Source: Rheinheimera sp. UJ63 | Lineage (GTDB): Bacteria > Pseudomonadota > Gammaproteobacteria > Enterobacterales > Alteromonadaceae | Direction: 5' to 3' | Assembly (NCBI RefSeq): GCF_021568285.1 | Contig: NZ_JAKGTQ010000002.1 | Location: forward strand, 620,001-684,000 | DNA length: 64,000 bases | In this document: positions 1-7,931 of the stretch, piece by piece | How the letters are laid out: each line of letters starts with the position of its first letter | Position numbering within the stretch: position 1 is the stretch's first letter | Program-made: the position numbers and the translations under genes | The notes under the pieces: generated by a model | Databases searched by the model: none | What the model was told of the DNA's origin: nothing | What the model saw: only the letters and a program-made list of their open reading frames with translations

Positions 1-255
1 GAAGATACCTTTTATAGTTGGCTAGGTGGCGTTATTCCTGAGCATAGAAAGCATGGTGTTGCAACGCAGCTGCTTAATTATCAAGAAAAATGGGTTTGGA
101 ATGCAGGTTACAAACAAATTAAGGTGAAATCCATGGATCGCTTTCCTAGCATGCTTAAGATGCTGACATCAAACGGCTATGAAATAGTTGGCCTAGATAA
201 AAGTGTTTGTGGTTCAGAGGACAAAATTGTGTTTTTAAAAAGGTTAGTAGTTTAG
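1..255 (+). CDS. GNAT family N-acetyltransferase (5' truncated by window)
   Basis: The reading frame is open from base 1 to a TAG at 253-255 and gives the last 84 residues of a protein. It contains the acetyl-CoA binding motif A of GNAT enzymes (RKHGVA, residues about 17-22 of the fragment) and the C-terminal part of the fold (GYKQIKVKS, then a NGYEIVG strand typical of motif B). GNAT enzymes transfer an acetyl group from acetyl-CoA to an amine; the substrate cannot be told from this piece. The N-terminal half lies outside the window. Family assignment is fairly sure, function unknown. Confidence 0.75.
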   Translation, partial: EDTFYSWLGGVIPEHRKHGVATQLLNYQEKWVWNAGYKQIKVKSMDRFPSMLKMLTSNGYEIVGLDKSVCGSEDKIVFLKRLVV

Positions 256-548
256 GCATCACCAACACTTAAAACCAAGCGGCCTGCAGCTGCTAAACTC
301 GTTAGCAGTATAGCGTTATGTGAAAACTAGCGAAGCTAAACCACCATTCAAAGTGCTCTTATGCATTATTACCATCTTAATGTCGACTGGAACGCTCGGT
401 AGGAATGCCATCTTTTAAAGCCCTATGATCTGCTGCCTTTAATGGCAATTGAAAAATTTTTGGGTATTCGGCTGCGTAATAATGGCGTTTGAAGCGGGCG
501 TAGAGCAGGTTAAATAACTTGAGCAGATTGCAAAGCTGTTATTGGCAA
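256..548. other. Gene-poor stretch with a small hairpin
   Basis: No convincing gene is present between the GNAT stop and the antitoxin operator. A perfect 7-bp hairpin (CTGCTAA / TTAGCAG, loop ACTCG, about 278-296) lies just after the GNAT gene, but no T-run follows it, so it is not a classic terminator. Short frames with stops further on look like decayed coding DNA. An integron attC site was considered and not supported. Confidence 0.4.
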
Positions 549-574
549 TATATGATTCGTATATGAATCATATA
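549..574. promoter_or_regulatory. Inverted repeat, probable operator of the ParD-like/MetAP pair
   Basis: TATATGATTC (549-558) and GAATCATATA (565-574) are perfect 10-bp inverted arms around a 6-base spacer. The repeat ends just before the ribosome binding site AAGGG (576-580). Autoregulation through such palindromes is usual for type II antitoxins with ribbon-helix-helix folds, so this is the likely binding site of the protein encoded directly downstream. The repeat is seen; the binding is inferred. Confidence 0.6.
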
Positions 575-586
575 TAAGGGTTGGCT

Positions 587-793
587 ATGGGAATTGTAAA
601 AATTGATGACGAGCTACACGAAGAAATTCGCAAGGCGAGTTCCGTGATGGTTCGCTCTATTAATGCTCAGGCTGAGTTTTGGATAAAGGTGGGTATGCTT
701 GCCGAGGCGAATCCTAATATGTCTTTTTCTGACATCATGCGCGAGCAAATGAAGCAGGCTCAGGTAGAGGTAAGGATGGTTGTCGGTGGCTAG
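587..793 (+). CDS. ParD-like antitoxin-type ribbon-helix-helix protein
   Basis: A 68-residue protein begins MGIVKIDDELHEEIRKAS, a pattern of the ParD-like (PF11903-type) family: a short beta strand followed by helices as in ribbon-helix-helix DNA-binding antitoxins. The ATG at 587 is preferred over a TTG at 581 because AAGGG at 576-580 sits 6 bases upstream of it. The gene overlaps the next one by 14 bases, so the two are probably translationally coupled. No classic toxin (ParE, RelE, PIN) is next to it; the partner position is taken by a methionine aminopeptidase. Whether it acts as an antitoxin is unknown. Confidence 0.7.
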   Translation: MGIVKIDDELHEEIRKASSVMVRSINAQAEFWIKVGMLAEANPNMSFSDIMREQMKQAQVEVRMVVGG

Positions 794-1568
794 CATAAAA
801 CTGAAAAGTGCCGAAGAATTAACTGTTATGCGCGAGTCTGGCCGGCTTTTGGCGGCAGTGTTTGCTTACCTTGATGATTTGATTGTCGAGGGTGTTTCAA
901 CAATGGCGATCAATGATCTAGCGGAACAATTTATTACTGAACAGTTGTCAGCTCGTCCAGCAAGTAAAGGCCAGTATGGCTATCAATATGTTCTGAATAG
1001 TTCAGTAAACCAGGTGGTATGTCACGGGGTTCCTTCAACTACGCAAAAGCTGAAATCTGGGGATATTATCAACATTGATATCACCTTAGAGCAGGGCGGA
1101 TATATCGCTGACTCCAGCAAAATGTACATGATAGGTAACGTAATGCCAGCCGCTAAGCGACTGGTCGATATAACCTATGAGGCCATGTGGCAAGGGATCT
1201 ATAGTGTTAAGCCTGGTGCCACTCTCGGGGATATTGGTCATGCTATCCAGCGTCATGCTCAGAAATATGGCTACACTGTTGTTCGCGAGTATTGCGGGCA
1301 TGGCATTGGCCGCGAAATGCATGAAGAGCCACAGATATTGCATTATGGTCAACCCGGCAAAGGGTTAGTGCTGCAAGAAGGAATGGTGTTCACCATAGAG
1401 CCGATGATTAACCAAGGTAAGGCCAAGGTTAAGTTGAAGAAAGATGGGTGGACGGTTGTTACCAGCGACAAGAAGTTATCTGCTCAGTGGGAGCATACCG
1501 TGGCTGTCACCTCAGAGGGGTACGAGGTTTTAACGCTTAGAGCTGAAGAGCGCATTAAACCAAGTTAA
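780..1568 (+). CDS. map: Type I methionine aminopeptidase, accessory copy
   Basis: This cytoplasmic metalloenzyme removes the initiator methionine from new proteins. All five metal ligands known from E. coli MAP are present with a constant offset of three residues (D100, D111, H174, E207, E238), as are the substrate histidines H82 and H181. The length of 262 residues is that of full-size MAP. The gene starts at a TTG (780), or possibly a GTG at 786, inside the upstream ParD-like gene. The housekeeping map usually sits near rpsB, which is not here, so this is probably a second copy. Activity looks intact; its biological role in this pair is unknown. Confidence 0.9.
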   Translation: MSVASIKLKSAEELTVMRESGRLLAAVFAYLDDLIVEGVSTMAINDLAEQFITEQLSARPASKGQYGYQYVLNSSVNQVVCHGVPSTTQKLKSGDIINIDITLEQGGYIADSSKMYMIGNVMPAAKRLVDITYEAMWQGIYSVKPGATLGDIGHAIQRHAQKYGYTVVREYCGHGIGREMHEEPQILHYGQPGKGLVLQEGMVFTIEPMINQGKAKVKLKKDGWTVVTSDKKLSAQWEHTVAVTSEGYEVLTLRAEERIKPS

Positions 1569-1777
1569 GTACCGTAACGTTAGCTTAGGTTGTGCCTGCG
1601 CTTTTATGCGGTAGCCGCAGGTGCGGCTGTTGGGTGATAAGGCCGCTTTGGGAATAAACCCTTTCTAGTTGTCATTCCGGCAATCTTGGTATTATACGCA
1701 GGCTAAGCAGTATGCTCATCTGTGTTCTCAGCGATGGCTGTAGCGCGAAAGTACTGGATGTTCAGGAAGGTAAAAAT

Positions 1778-2338
1778 ATGAAAACGTACTTCATTTTTAC
1801 ACGCAAGCAACGGGCTTCAGCACGGCTACTTGTTATTAATGCTGGCGTGGCCTTCCTTTTATATGTGGCTGCACACCACTATCTGCCTCAGTTAACAAGT
1901 GATAAGGATGCACTAACACAGCTTCTTAATGTGCTGGATATCGCTATTTGGGTTATTGAAGCCGTTTTACTTGGATTAGCACTGTGGTTTTGGCTTGAAA
2001 ATAAGCAAATTAGGGTTTGCGTTACGCCAAGTACCTTGAGCTATTTTGACCCTACTTTTAGTGATGTGGGCTGGCAAGTCAAGATGGCAGACATAGCGCA
2101 ATTAAAGCAAGTTAGTGATGCCCAGCAAAACTTTTTGTCGAATGTGCTGGTGCTGAAAAACGGAGAGCAAAAGCAACTGATGTACGGGAATTATCGAGGG
2201 TTTGATCGACGCGCTTTTTTCGAGGCACTTGTTTTAGCCAATCCGAACATCATGGTTCCCGACAATATATATAGTTACAAGATGCAAAGACCTGGATGGG
2301 CTAAGCGTATTCGAAAAAAATTGGGTTGGGATGAGTGA
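1778..2338 (+). CDS. Small membrane protein with C-terminal PH-like region
   Basis: The protein has 186 residues if started at the ATG at 1778, which has AGGAAGG (1764-1770) 7 bases upstream; a longer frame begins at 1712 but lacks such a site. Two hydrophobic segments (about residues 17-37 and 53-73) form a membrane anchor, followed by a soluble portion rich in beta-strand patterns (VCVTPSTLSYFD, VLVLKNGEQKQLMYGNY) similar to bacterial PH-like domains. I do not recognise a named family. It stands alone, with more than 200 bases before it and 540 after it. Confidence 0.6.
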   Translation: MKTYFIFTRKQRASARLLVINAGVAFLLYVAAHHYLPQLTSDKDALTQLLNVLDIAIWVIEAVLLGLALWFWLENKQIRVCVTPSTLSYFDPTFSDVGWQVKMADIAQLKQVSDAQQNFLSNVLVLKNGEQKQLMYGNYRGFDRRAFFEALVLANPNIMVPDNIYSYKMQRPGWAKRIRKKLGWDE

Positions 2339-2816
2339 ACAGTTCTCAGTAATTCTATCAAATCCCATGGTCGGTAAAGAAAGCAGCGTGCTAAGAGTAG
2401 GCTTGGTATGTTTTTCTAAAAACATGATTCAGTATGAATAAAATAATTGTTGCAGTAAGCAGGCCGAACAGGGCCGTGCAGCCAACGGCGAATGCGTTAG
2501 CAAATTTCATTACGGAGGCAATATGGGGTTAGCGCAAGAGATTATCGTTGAATCAGCCTCCGAGTTGCAGTTATAAGCATTTTGCATTAAAAGTTGAGGC
2601 TTCAAGCAAAGTTTAGCGTTTAGCATGACGCGGTTTACTCACATCAACATGCCATGATTCATGCCTTTAGTGCCAGTAGAGCTGTTCAAGTTCGTTTTCT
2701 ATGAATTTTTCGGCTATCCATTTCTACAACGACTGATTTATAGTAAATTGCATTAGGCATAACCGCAGTAGTTCGCTGTTGTAAAGGCTCTTTTATCAGG
2801 TACTAAACAACTTGAA
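2339..2816. other. Long intergenic stretch, possible gene remnants
   Basis: No supported gene is seen. Short open stretches exist, such as a 17-codon frame starting with ATG at about 2523 behind a good GGAGG, but none shows a recognisable domain and they end quickly. The stretch may hold decayed genes or the promoter and leader of the riboswitch-controlled exporter gene downstream. Confidence 0.35.
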
Positions 2817-2876
2817 GTGAGGACGACCTCACCGCTCGATGTGTTCGGGGACGACCCCAGAGTTTAAAAAGGGGTT
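2817..2876 (+). promoter_or_regulatory. Guanidine-II (mini-ykkC) riboswitch
   Basis: Two hairpins with identical ACGA tetraloops stand in tandem: GTGAGG-ACGA-CCTCAC (2817-2832) and GGGG-ACGA-CCCC (2847-2858). This paired ACGR-loop layout is the hallmark of the guanidine-II class, whose two loops dock and bind guanidinium. The 3' arm of the second hairpin (GACCCC, 2853-2858) can alternatively pair with the ribosome binding site region GGGGTT (2871-2876) of the exporter gene. This suggests translational control: guanidinium holds the second hairpin closed and frees the site. The downstream gene is a Gdx-type exporter, as expected for this class. Confidence 0.92.
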
Positions 2877-2879
2877 GTT

Positions 2880-3197
2880 ATGAGTTGGTTTGTCTTATTT
2901 GTCGCTGGGCTGTTGGAAATTGCTTGGGCCGTTGGTTTGAAATACTCCGATGGGTTTACCAAGCTTGGGCCGACTGTCGCCACCGTATGCTCGTTAATCG
3001 CCAGTTTTTTTTTACTGGGGATAGCGTTGAAAACCTTACCCGTTGGTACGGCTTATGCTGTTTGGGTAGGAATTGGTGCGGTGGGTACGGCTATTCTTGG
3101 TATTTTCTTGTTTGGCGAGTCTGTTAGCGCGCTTAAATTAGCGAGTTTGGCACTGATTTGTATCGGTATTGTGGGTCTTAAAATGGCACATGTTTAA
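2880..3197 (+). CDS. gdx (sugE): Guanidinium exporter, SMR family (Gdx/SugE)
   Basis: A 105-residue, four-helix small multidrug resistance protein that exchanges guanidinium for protons across the inner membrane as a dimer. The membrane-embedded glutamate essential in SMR proteins is E13 ([17 protein letters not shown]), and the motif around it matches the Gdx/SugE subtype rather than EmrE. Start ATG 2880 follows the AAAGGGG ribosome binding site closely. The riboswitch directly upstream independently identifies guanidine as the ligand. It appears to be a single-gene unit. Confidence 0.93.
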   Translation: MSWFVLFVAGLLEIAWAVGLKYSDGFTKLGPTVATVCSLIASFFLLGIALKTLPVGTAYAVWVGIGAVGTAILGIFLFGESVSALKLASLALICIGIVGLKMAHV

Positions 3198-3282
3198 CCT
3201 CATGGTCGTTTCAACCTTAACGTTGACGCTTTGAGGTTTAATCCTTTTGGCTGCTGTTAAATACAGCAGCAGGAGCAGCGAT

Positions 3283-3714
3283 ATGACACAGGTTTTTAGA
3301 TCAAAAGTGGATACTTGGCTGGGGATCGTGCTGGTTGCTGCAGCACTTGCGGCACTTTATGGTGTCATCCATTCTTTAAATAGCGGCGACAATGCTGATA
3401 TTGTCGCATCGTTATTCGCGCTGCTGGTAAGCTCAGGGTTACCTATTTGGCTGATTAACAGTACTCGCTATACCCTAACAGAGCAGCAATTGCTGGTGAA
3501 AAGTGGCCCTTTTCAGTGGCAAATCCCCATTGTGCAAATTAGCAACATTACCCCAACGATTAATCCTTTATCGAGCCCAGCGTTGTCACTAGATCGACTG
3601 CGGATTGATTATGGCCAAGGTCGCTCGCTGATGATTTCGCCAAAGCAGCAACAGCAGTTTCTACAAGCCTTGTTGCTACTTCGAGCCGATAAAAACCCAC
3701 TTAGCCAACAATAA
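3283..3714 (+). CDS. PH domain-containing membrane protein
   Basis: A 143-residue protein with two predicted membrane helices (about residues 11-31 and 41-59) followed by a segment typical of bacterial PH (YdbT/DUF1200-like) domains: STRYTLTEQQLLVKSGPFQWQIP-type strands, then a basic RLRIDY strand and a C-terminal helix. The ATG at 3283 is chosen because AGGAG (3271-3275) lies 7 bases before it; an upstream in-frame TTG at 3247 has no such site. No partner genes are obvious; the function is unknown. Confidence 0.65.
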   Translation: MTQVFRSKVDTWLGIVLVAAALAALYGVIHSLNSGDNADIVASLFALLVSSGLPIWLINSTRYTLTEQQLLVKSGPFQWQIPIVQISNITPTINPLSSPALSLDRLRIDYGQGRSLMISPKQQQQFLQALLLLRADKNPLSQQ

Positions 3715-3936
3715 ACAAGAAGACATTAATCGCTAACGGTTTAGCCTGGGCACGACAGTGTCATTAGTAAAACTTTTAACGGCAATGGCTTGGTTTTGGC
3801 GAGCATGGTCGCCTTGCTTACAAAGAGTTTTAACAAAAAATGCAGATAGAAGCGGTTATCTGTCGCTCATCCATGTAGAATACGCGGCCAAAAGCATATT
3901 TAGCTTTGACTCTTTAGTGTACCTCTGTAGGAATTT

Positions 3937-4239
3937 ATGAAAAAGACATTCGCGTTAACTCATCCAAAATTGCAACCTGCTCGTTTGGTGGACGCTATTA
4001 AACACGATATTAAAAAGTATTTAGCCAGAGAGCGGCGCAAGCAACTGCCTGCGGGTGCTGACTATTGGACCTTTGATTGCCGCTTTGGCGCAACACAAGA
4101 CGTGGCAAAAAAGATTTTCACTTCTGAAATCAATAAACATATTGATGCGGCCGTCGAGCAACAGCTCGACGCTTTTTACGTGGAAATATTGGCTAAAGCC
4201 TGCCAGCACGCGCCACGTGCTGACGAAGATCTGGAATAA
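3937..4239 (+). CDS. DUF6172 family protein
   Basis: A soluble, basic protein of 100 residues. The start MKKTFALTHPK and the block YWTFDCRFG followed by a SEIN(K) stretch match what I remember of the DUF6172 family, found as single genes in many gammaproteobacteria. There is no signal peptide or membrane segment. The role of the family is not known, and the neighbours (a PH protein and an RNA helicase) offer no clear hint. Confidence 0.7.
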   Translation: MKKTFALTHPKLQPARLVDAIKHDIKKYLARERRKQLPAGADYWTFDCRFGATQDVAKKIFTSEINKHIDAAVEQQLDAFYVEILAKACQHAPRADEDLE

Positions 4240-4447
4240 ACGCCCAGTACTGGCACTGAGTGAGTGCTAGGATATGAAAAGCACGGGAGTGATATGTCCG
4301 TGCTGTGATTTGCCAGCGGCAAAAACGTTTAAGCTAAGTATTTAAGATGCTTAGCTAACGCAGGGTTAGATAGATTAGTGTTATATTGGCTTAATACGCC
4401 AAGCTTTCAGCCGTTTTTACTTAGTAAAATTGACGCAATAACAAACA
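4240..4447. other. Intergenic leader region of the helicase gene
   Basis: No gene is seen. A 7-bp hairpin AGCACGG / CCGTGCT (4280-4304) without a T-run lies near the 5' end and might end transcription of the upstream gene weakly. A TTGACG box near 4430 is a possible -35 element for the helicase gene. Confidence 0.3.
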
Positions 4448-4520
4448 ATCCTCTGTTAAACCGCTAAAATACTGTATATTCCGCCTCTTATTTTTTGACT
4501 GTAGCTATTCTACAGAGGAT
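4448..4520 (+). promoter_or_regulatory. Alternative hairpins around the helicase ribosome binding site
   Basis: ATCCTCTGT (4448-4456) is a perfect reverse complement of ACAGAGGAT (4512-4520), which contains the ribosome binding site AGAGGA of the helicase gene at 4526. A local hairpin CTGTAG / CTACAG (4499-4504 and 4510-4515, loop CTATT) competes for part of the same bases. The two structures exclude each other. A leader that hides the site under some conditions would fit a cold- or growth-controlled RNA helicase, but the transcription start is unknown and it may begin after the first arm. Confidence 0.4.
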
Positions 4521-4525
4521 CCTTT

Positions 4526-5896
4526 ATGCAATTTTCATCTTTAGATTTAGCGCCAGAGTTACAACGCGCCTTAGAAACAATGGGTTATGCCAATATGACG
4601 CCGGTTCAGGCGCAAGCCATAGTGCCAGCGCGTCGCGGTAAAGATTTACAAGTAACCGCGCAAACCGGTACGGGCAAAACGGCGGCGTTTGCCTTGCCTA
4701 TTTTACAACGCATGTTGGATAAACCCAAAGACACGGCACCACAGCGCCCTCGTGCTTTAATTTTAACGCCAACGCGTGAGCTGGCTGAGCAATTAGCCGA
4801 TGCGATCAGCGGCTATGCTCAATTTACCGCTTTAAAAGTCACTGCCTTATATGGCGGTGTGAAGATGGGTGGCCAAGCGAATAAGTTAAAAGCCGGCATG
4901 GATATGGTGATCAGCACACCGGGTCGTTTACTGGAACACTTAGCGCTGGGTCACGTGATACTAAGCGACGTTGAGTTTGTGGTGCTAGATGAAGCGGATC
5001 GTATGTTGGATATGGGCTTTGTTACTGATGTTTTAAAGCTGATGCAAATGACCGCAAAACATCGTCAAACTATGTTGTTTTCGGCAACCACATCGCCAGC
5101 CGTCAATGAACTGTCGCATAAAATTTTGCATAATCATCAGCAAATTCGCGTTGCGAAGGTAAATAGTACCGCCGATACCGTAAACCATGTGGTGTATTCG
5201 GTTGAAGAGAACCGAAAAATTGAATTGTTTGAGCAATTGTTAGCCGAGAAAAACTGGTTTCAGGTGTTGGTTTTTACCAGTACCAAAGAGCAAGCTGATC
5301 GGTTATTAGCCGGCTTACAAATGAGTAAGATAGACGCGGCAGTGTGTCATGGCGATAAAAGCCAAGGCGCTCGACGTCGCGCCATCGCAGATTTTAAAGC
5401 GGCTAAGTTACAAGTGCTGATTGCCACCGAAGTAGCAGCGCGTGGTTTAGATATTCAAGGCTTAGACTATGTGGTGAATTTTAACTTGCCATACTTGCCA
5501 GAAGATTACGTGCACCGGATTGGTCGTACTGGCCGCGCTGGTGCGGCGGGTGATGCCATATCCTTTGTCAGCCGTGAAGAAGAGCAAACACTAGAGCGTA
5601 TTCAAAAGCTGATTGGTGCCAAGATTGAGCGCATTATCAAGCCTGGTTTTGAAGTCAGTAACCGCGCGTCTTTACTAAAAAGTATCTCACGCAAAGTACT
5701 GTCAGGCCGCTCCAATAAAGCCAGTGAAACCACCATTGAGATGGATGCTGCAGGCAAAGCTAAGCCCAAGAGTAAAGCGCGCACTGCCAAGCCAGCAGAT
5801 GCCAATACGGTAAAACCGGCCAGTGTGAAAAAATCCAGTGGCGCGACTGCCAACAAGCCAAAAAGAGCAGGCGCTCAAAGCAAACGCGCCAAATAA
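4526..5896 (+). CDS. rhlE: ATP-dependent RNA helicase, DEAD-box family (RhlE-like)
   Basis: A 456-residue cytoplasmic RNA helicase that unwinds short duplexes using ATP. Motifs appear in order: Q motif (TPVQAQAI), motif I AQTGTGKT, Ia PTRELAEQ, Ib TPGR, II DEAD, III SAT, V ARGLD and VI HRIGRTGRAG. A lysine- and alanine-rich tail of about 80 residues follows the second RecA domain, as in RhlE proteins, and probably aids RNA binding. It is a single gene ended by a strong terminator. The exact paralogue name (RhlE versus another DEAD-box type) is less certain than the family. Confidence 0.9.
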   Translation: MQFSSLDLAPELQRALETMGYANMTPVQAQAIVPARRGKDLQVTAQTGTGKTAAFALPILQRMLDKPKDTAPQRPRALILTPTRELAEQLADAISGYAQFTALKVTALYGGVKMGGQANKLKAGMDMVISTPGRLLEHLALGHVILSDVEFVVLDEADRMLDMGFVTDVLKLMQMTAKHRQTMLFSATTSPAVNELSHKILHNHQQIRVAKVNSTADTVNHVVYSVEENRKIELFEQLLAEKNWFQVLVFTSTKEQADRLLAGLQMSKIDAAVCHGDKSQGARRRAIADFKAAKLQVLIATEVAARGLDIQGLDYVVNFNLPYLPEDYVHRIGRTGRAGAAGDAISFVSREEEQTLERIQKLIGAKIERIIKPGFEVSNRASLLKSISRKVLSGRSNKASETTIEMDAAGKAKPKSKARTAKPADANTVKPASVKKSSGATANKPKRAGAQSKRAK

Positions 5897-5917
5897 ACCG
5901 CGCTTGTTACGCTGAAT

Positions 5918-5954
5918 AATGCCGCCGAAGATGCCCATCTTCGGCGGCATTTTG
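5918..5954 (+). terminator. Rho-independent terminator after the DEAD-box helicase
   Basis: A perfect 15-bp stem (5918-5932 with 5937-5951), rich in GC, has a GCCC loop and runs into a short T tract, 20 bases after the helicase stop codon. The stem is symmetric enough to act from either strand. Confidence 0.85.
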
Positions 5955-6139
5955 CATTTAAAGGCCAACACGGCTTGCTCGCCGTGGTGTTATATTGGCG
6001 GCCGCAGCATCACTGCAAACCGACAGAGCAAGATGTGGTTTGCGGCTAAATAGCCTTAAGCCCTTTATCAAGCTAAAGAATGTGCTTTAATGTAAGCCTA
6101 GCTGAAAACGGCCAGCCATAGATCACTCGAGGAATGATG

Positions 6140-6634
6140 ATGAGAAGTTGCTTTCGTTTACCAGAACTGCTGTTGCTTATGCTGGCGCCAACCTTTGTGC
6201 TTAGCGCCACAACGCTCCCTGAGGAAGACCGCTTGTACGTAACGATTTCGACGCTGGATACCGCCGTGTTTGAGGCTTTTAATCAGTGTAGTGAGCCGAC
6301 ACAATTGGAGAAACATGCCAATTTTTTTGCTGAAGACATTGAGTTTTATCATGATACAGGCGGTGTGACGTTCACTCGCGATGAGATGCTAGCCAATACT
6401 AAACAGTATGCCTGTGGTCATTTTAGCCGCCACTTAGTTGCTGGCAGCTTGCTTGTTCACCCCATAAAAGACTTTGGTGCTATCTCACAAGGTTCACATC
6501 GTTTTTGTCAGTTTGTTAGTGGTCAATGTGAGGGCGCAGCCGATTTTACCATGGTTTGGCGTTTCCATGATGGGAAATGGCAAATCACCCGTGTGCTAAG
6601 CTATGGCCATCGGGCTGTGAGCAACGCGCAATAA
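6140..6634 (+). CDS. Secreted NTF2-like (DUF4440-type) protein
   Basis: A 164-residue protein with an N-terminal signal peptide (hydrophobic LLLLMLAPTFVLSA, cleavage probably near residue 24) followed by an NTF2/SnoaL-like cone fold: a helix with FNQCSEP..LEKHANFFAEDIEFYHD, and a last pair of strands (TMVWRFHDGKWQITRVLSYGH). Three ATG codons stand in a row at 6134, 6137 and 6140; GAGGA at 6129-6133 favours the last. The gene lies upstream of the serine hydrolase gene in the same direction. Substrate or role is unknown. Confidence 0.75.
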   Translation: MRSCFRLPELLLLMLAPTFVLSATTLPEEDRLYVTISTLDTAVFEAFNQCSEPTQLEKHANFFAEDIEFYHDTGGVTFTRDEMLANTKQYACGHFSRHLVAGSLLVHPIKDFGAISQGSHRFCQFVSGQCEGAADFTMVWRFHDGKWQITRVLSYGHRAVSNAQ

Positions 6635-6699
6635 CAAGTGTTGGCACAAGCTATTTGGGGTTATTTGCTATGAGCGAGATTAAACCGGGAGTTTATCTG

Positions 6700-7929
6700 A
6701 TGTTATGGTCACTTTTTAAAGCGAAATTAACCGTTTGCTGCAGTTTGGCGCTGTTGCTACTAAGTGGTGTGCTTAGCGCAACTGAACAGCCGTACCGTCA
6801 TGCCTCTGAGCCTATTGGCAGTGTACGGCAAGTGTATGATGGCAAGCTCTACCCTGATCTGCAGGTTAATACCTTTCGCAATATCGACAGATTGTTTCCG
6901 ACGCGCGCGGTTGCTCGTGGCGATACGGTAAGTGCGTTACCGCTGAGTAAGACACCGCTGACCGATTTTAGTTATCAGGTCGCTGGCGAACAGTACGACA
7001 TGTTTGATGTGCTCTCGATCAATCGGGTCAGTGGCATGTTAATTATTCACAACGGTGAGATTGCATTTGAGCACTATGCACTGGGTAACGATGCCCAGAC
7101 CCGCTGGATGTCGATGTCGGTCGTTAAATCAATCACCGCCACCCTGATCGGTGCGGCGATCCAAGACGGCGCTATTAACAGTATTGATGATCCTATCGTG
7201 CTGTATCTGCCGCGCTTTAAAGGCAGCGCTTACGAGGGTGTAACGGTTAAACATTTACTGCAAATGAGTTCGGGAGTGGCGTGGAATGAAACATACACCG
7301 ATCCCAACTCCGATCGACGGCGCATGCTTGAAGCGCAATTAAGCCAGCAACCTGGGGCCATTTTAGATTTGATGGCCTCATTACCGCGCGCGGCTGCGCC
7401 TGGCAGTGTTTGGAATTACAGCACGGGTGAAACACAACTGGCTGGCGCTTTAGTTGCCGCTGCCACCGGTAAGCCTGTTGCCGAGTATTTATCCGAAAAA
7501 ATTTGGTCGAAAATGGGCATGCAAGCAGAGGCAAACTGGTGGCTGCAATCGCCAGATGGTTTAGAAATTGGCGGCAGTGGTTTATCGGCCACTTTGCGCG
7601 ATTATGGTCGCTTTGGTTTGTTTTTATTAAATGATGGTGTGATTAATCAGCAACGTATTTTACCCAAAGGCTGGATGGCTCAAGCGAGCTCGCGCCAAGT
7701 GATTGCGGGCGAGACTATCGATTATGGCTATATGTTTTGGCCTATGCATGGCCGCAGTTATGCCGCAGAAGGCATATTTGGTCAGTACGTGTTTGTAGAC
7801 CCCGATAAAAACTTGGTGGTGGCCATGTGGAGTGCGCAATCTAAGCCGCTGGGTATGGCGGGGCTGGACGAATACACCTTTTTCAAGGCATTATCTGCGC
7901 ACTTCGACTCAAACTCCGTGAAGGATTAA
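6700..7929 (+). CDS. Serine hydrolase, class C beta-lactamase-like fold
   Basis: A 409-residue exported protein. A signal peptide (residues 1-27, SGVLSA before the mature end) leads into a beta-lactamase/DD-peptidase fold: S140-V-V-K143 is the SxxK nucleophile motif and Y240-S-T stands at the YxN position. The ATG at 6700 is chosen because GGGAG (6687-6691) precedes it and the signal peptide begins there; longer in-frame starts are less likely. Family members include esterases, peptidases and 6-aminohexanoate hydrolase-like enzymes, so the substrate is open. The GST gene follows after 2 bases and may be co-transcribed. Confidence 0.85.
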   Translation: MLWSLFKAKLTVCCSLALLLLSGVLSATEQPYRHASEPIGSVRQVYDGKLYPDLQVNTFRNIDRLFPTRAVARGDTVSALPLSKTPLTDFSYQVAGEQYDMFDVLSINRVSGMLIIHNGEIAFEHYALGNDAQTRWMSMSVVKSITATLIGAAIQDGAINSIDDPIVLYLPRFKGSAYEGVTVKHLLQMSSGVAWNETYTDPNSDRRRMLEAQLSQQPGAILDLMASLPRAAAPGSVWNYSTGETQLAGALVAAATGKPVAEYLSEKIWSKMGMQAEANWWLQSPDGLEIGGSGLSATLRDYGRFGLFLLNDGVINQQRILPKGWMAQASSRQVIAGETIDYGYMFWPMHGRSYAAEGIFGQYVFVDPDKNLVVAMWSAQSKPLGMAGLDEYTFFKALSAHFDSNSVKD

Positions 7930-7931
7930 CC

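Noticed and set aside
256-330. Possible integron attC site after the truncated GNAT gene
   Set aside because: A 7-bp hairpin and a GCGTTATG string are present, but no pair of matching core sites (RYYYAAC and GTTRRRY) or an imperfect dyad of attC type was found.
2497-2580. 17-codon small protein behind a good GGAGG (from about 2523)
   Set aside because: The frame is very short and has no recognised homologue; without expression data it cannot be supported as a gene.
3758-3940. 60-codon open frame before the DUF6172 gene
   Set aside because: No good ribosome binding site, unusual composition and no recognisable motif; it ends where the real gene begins.
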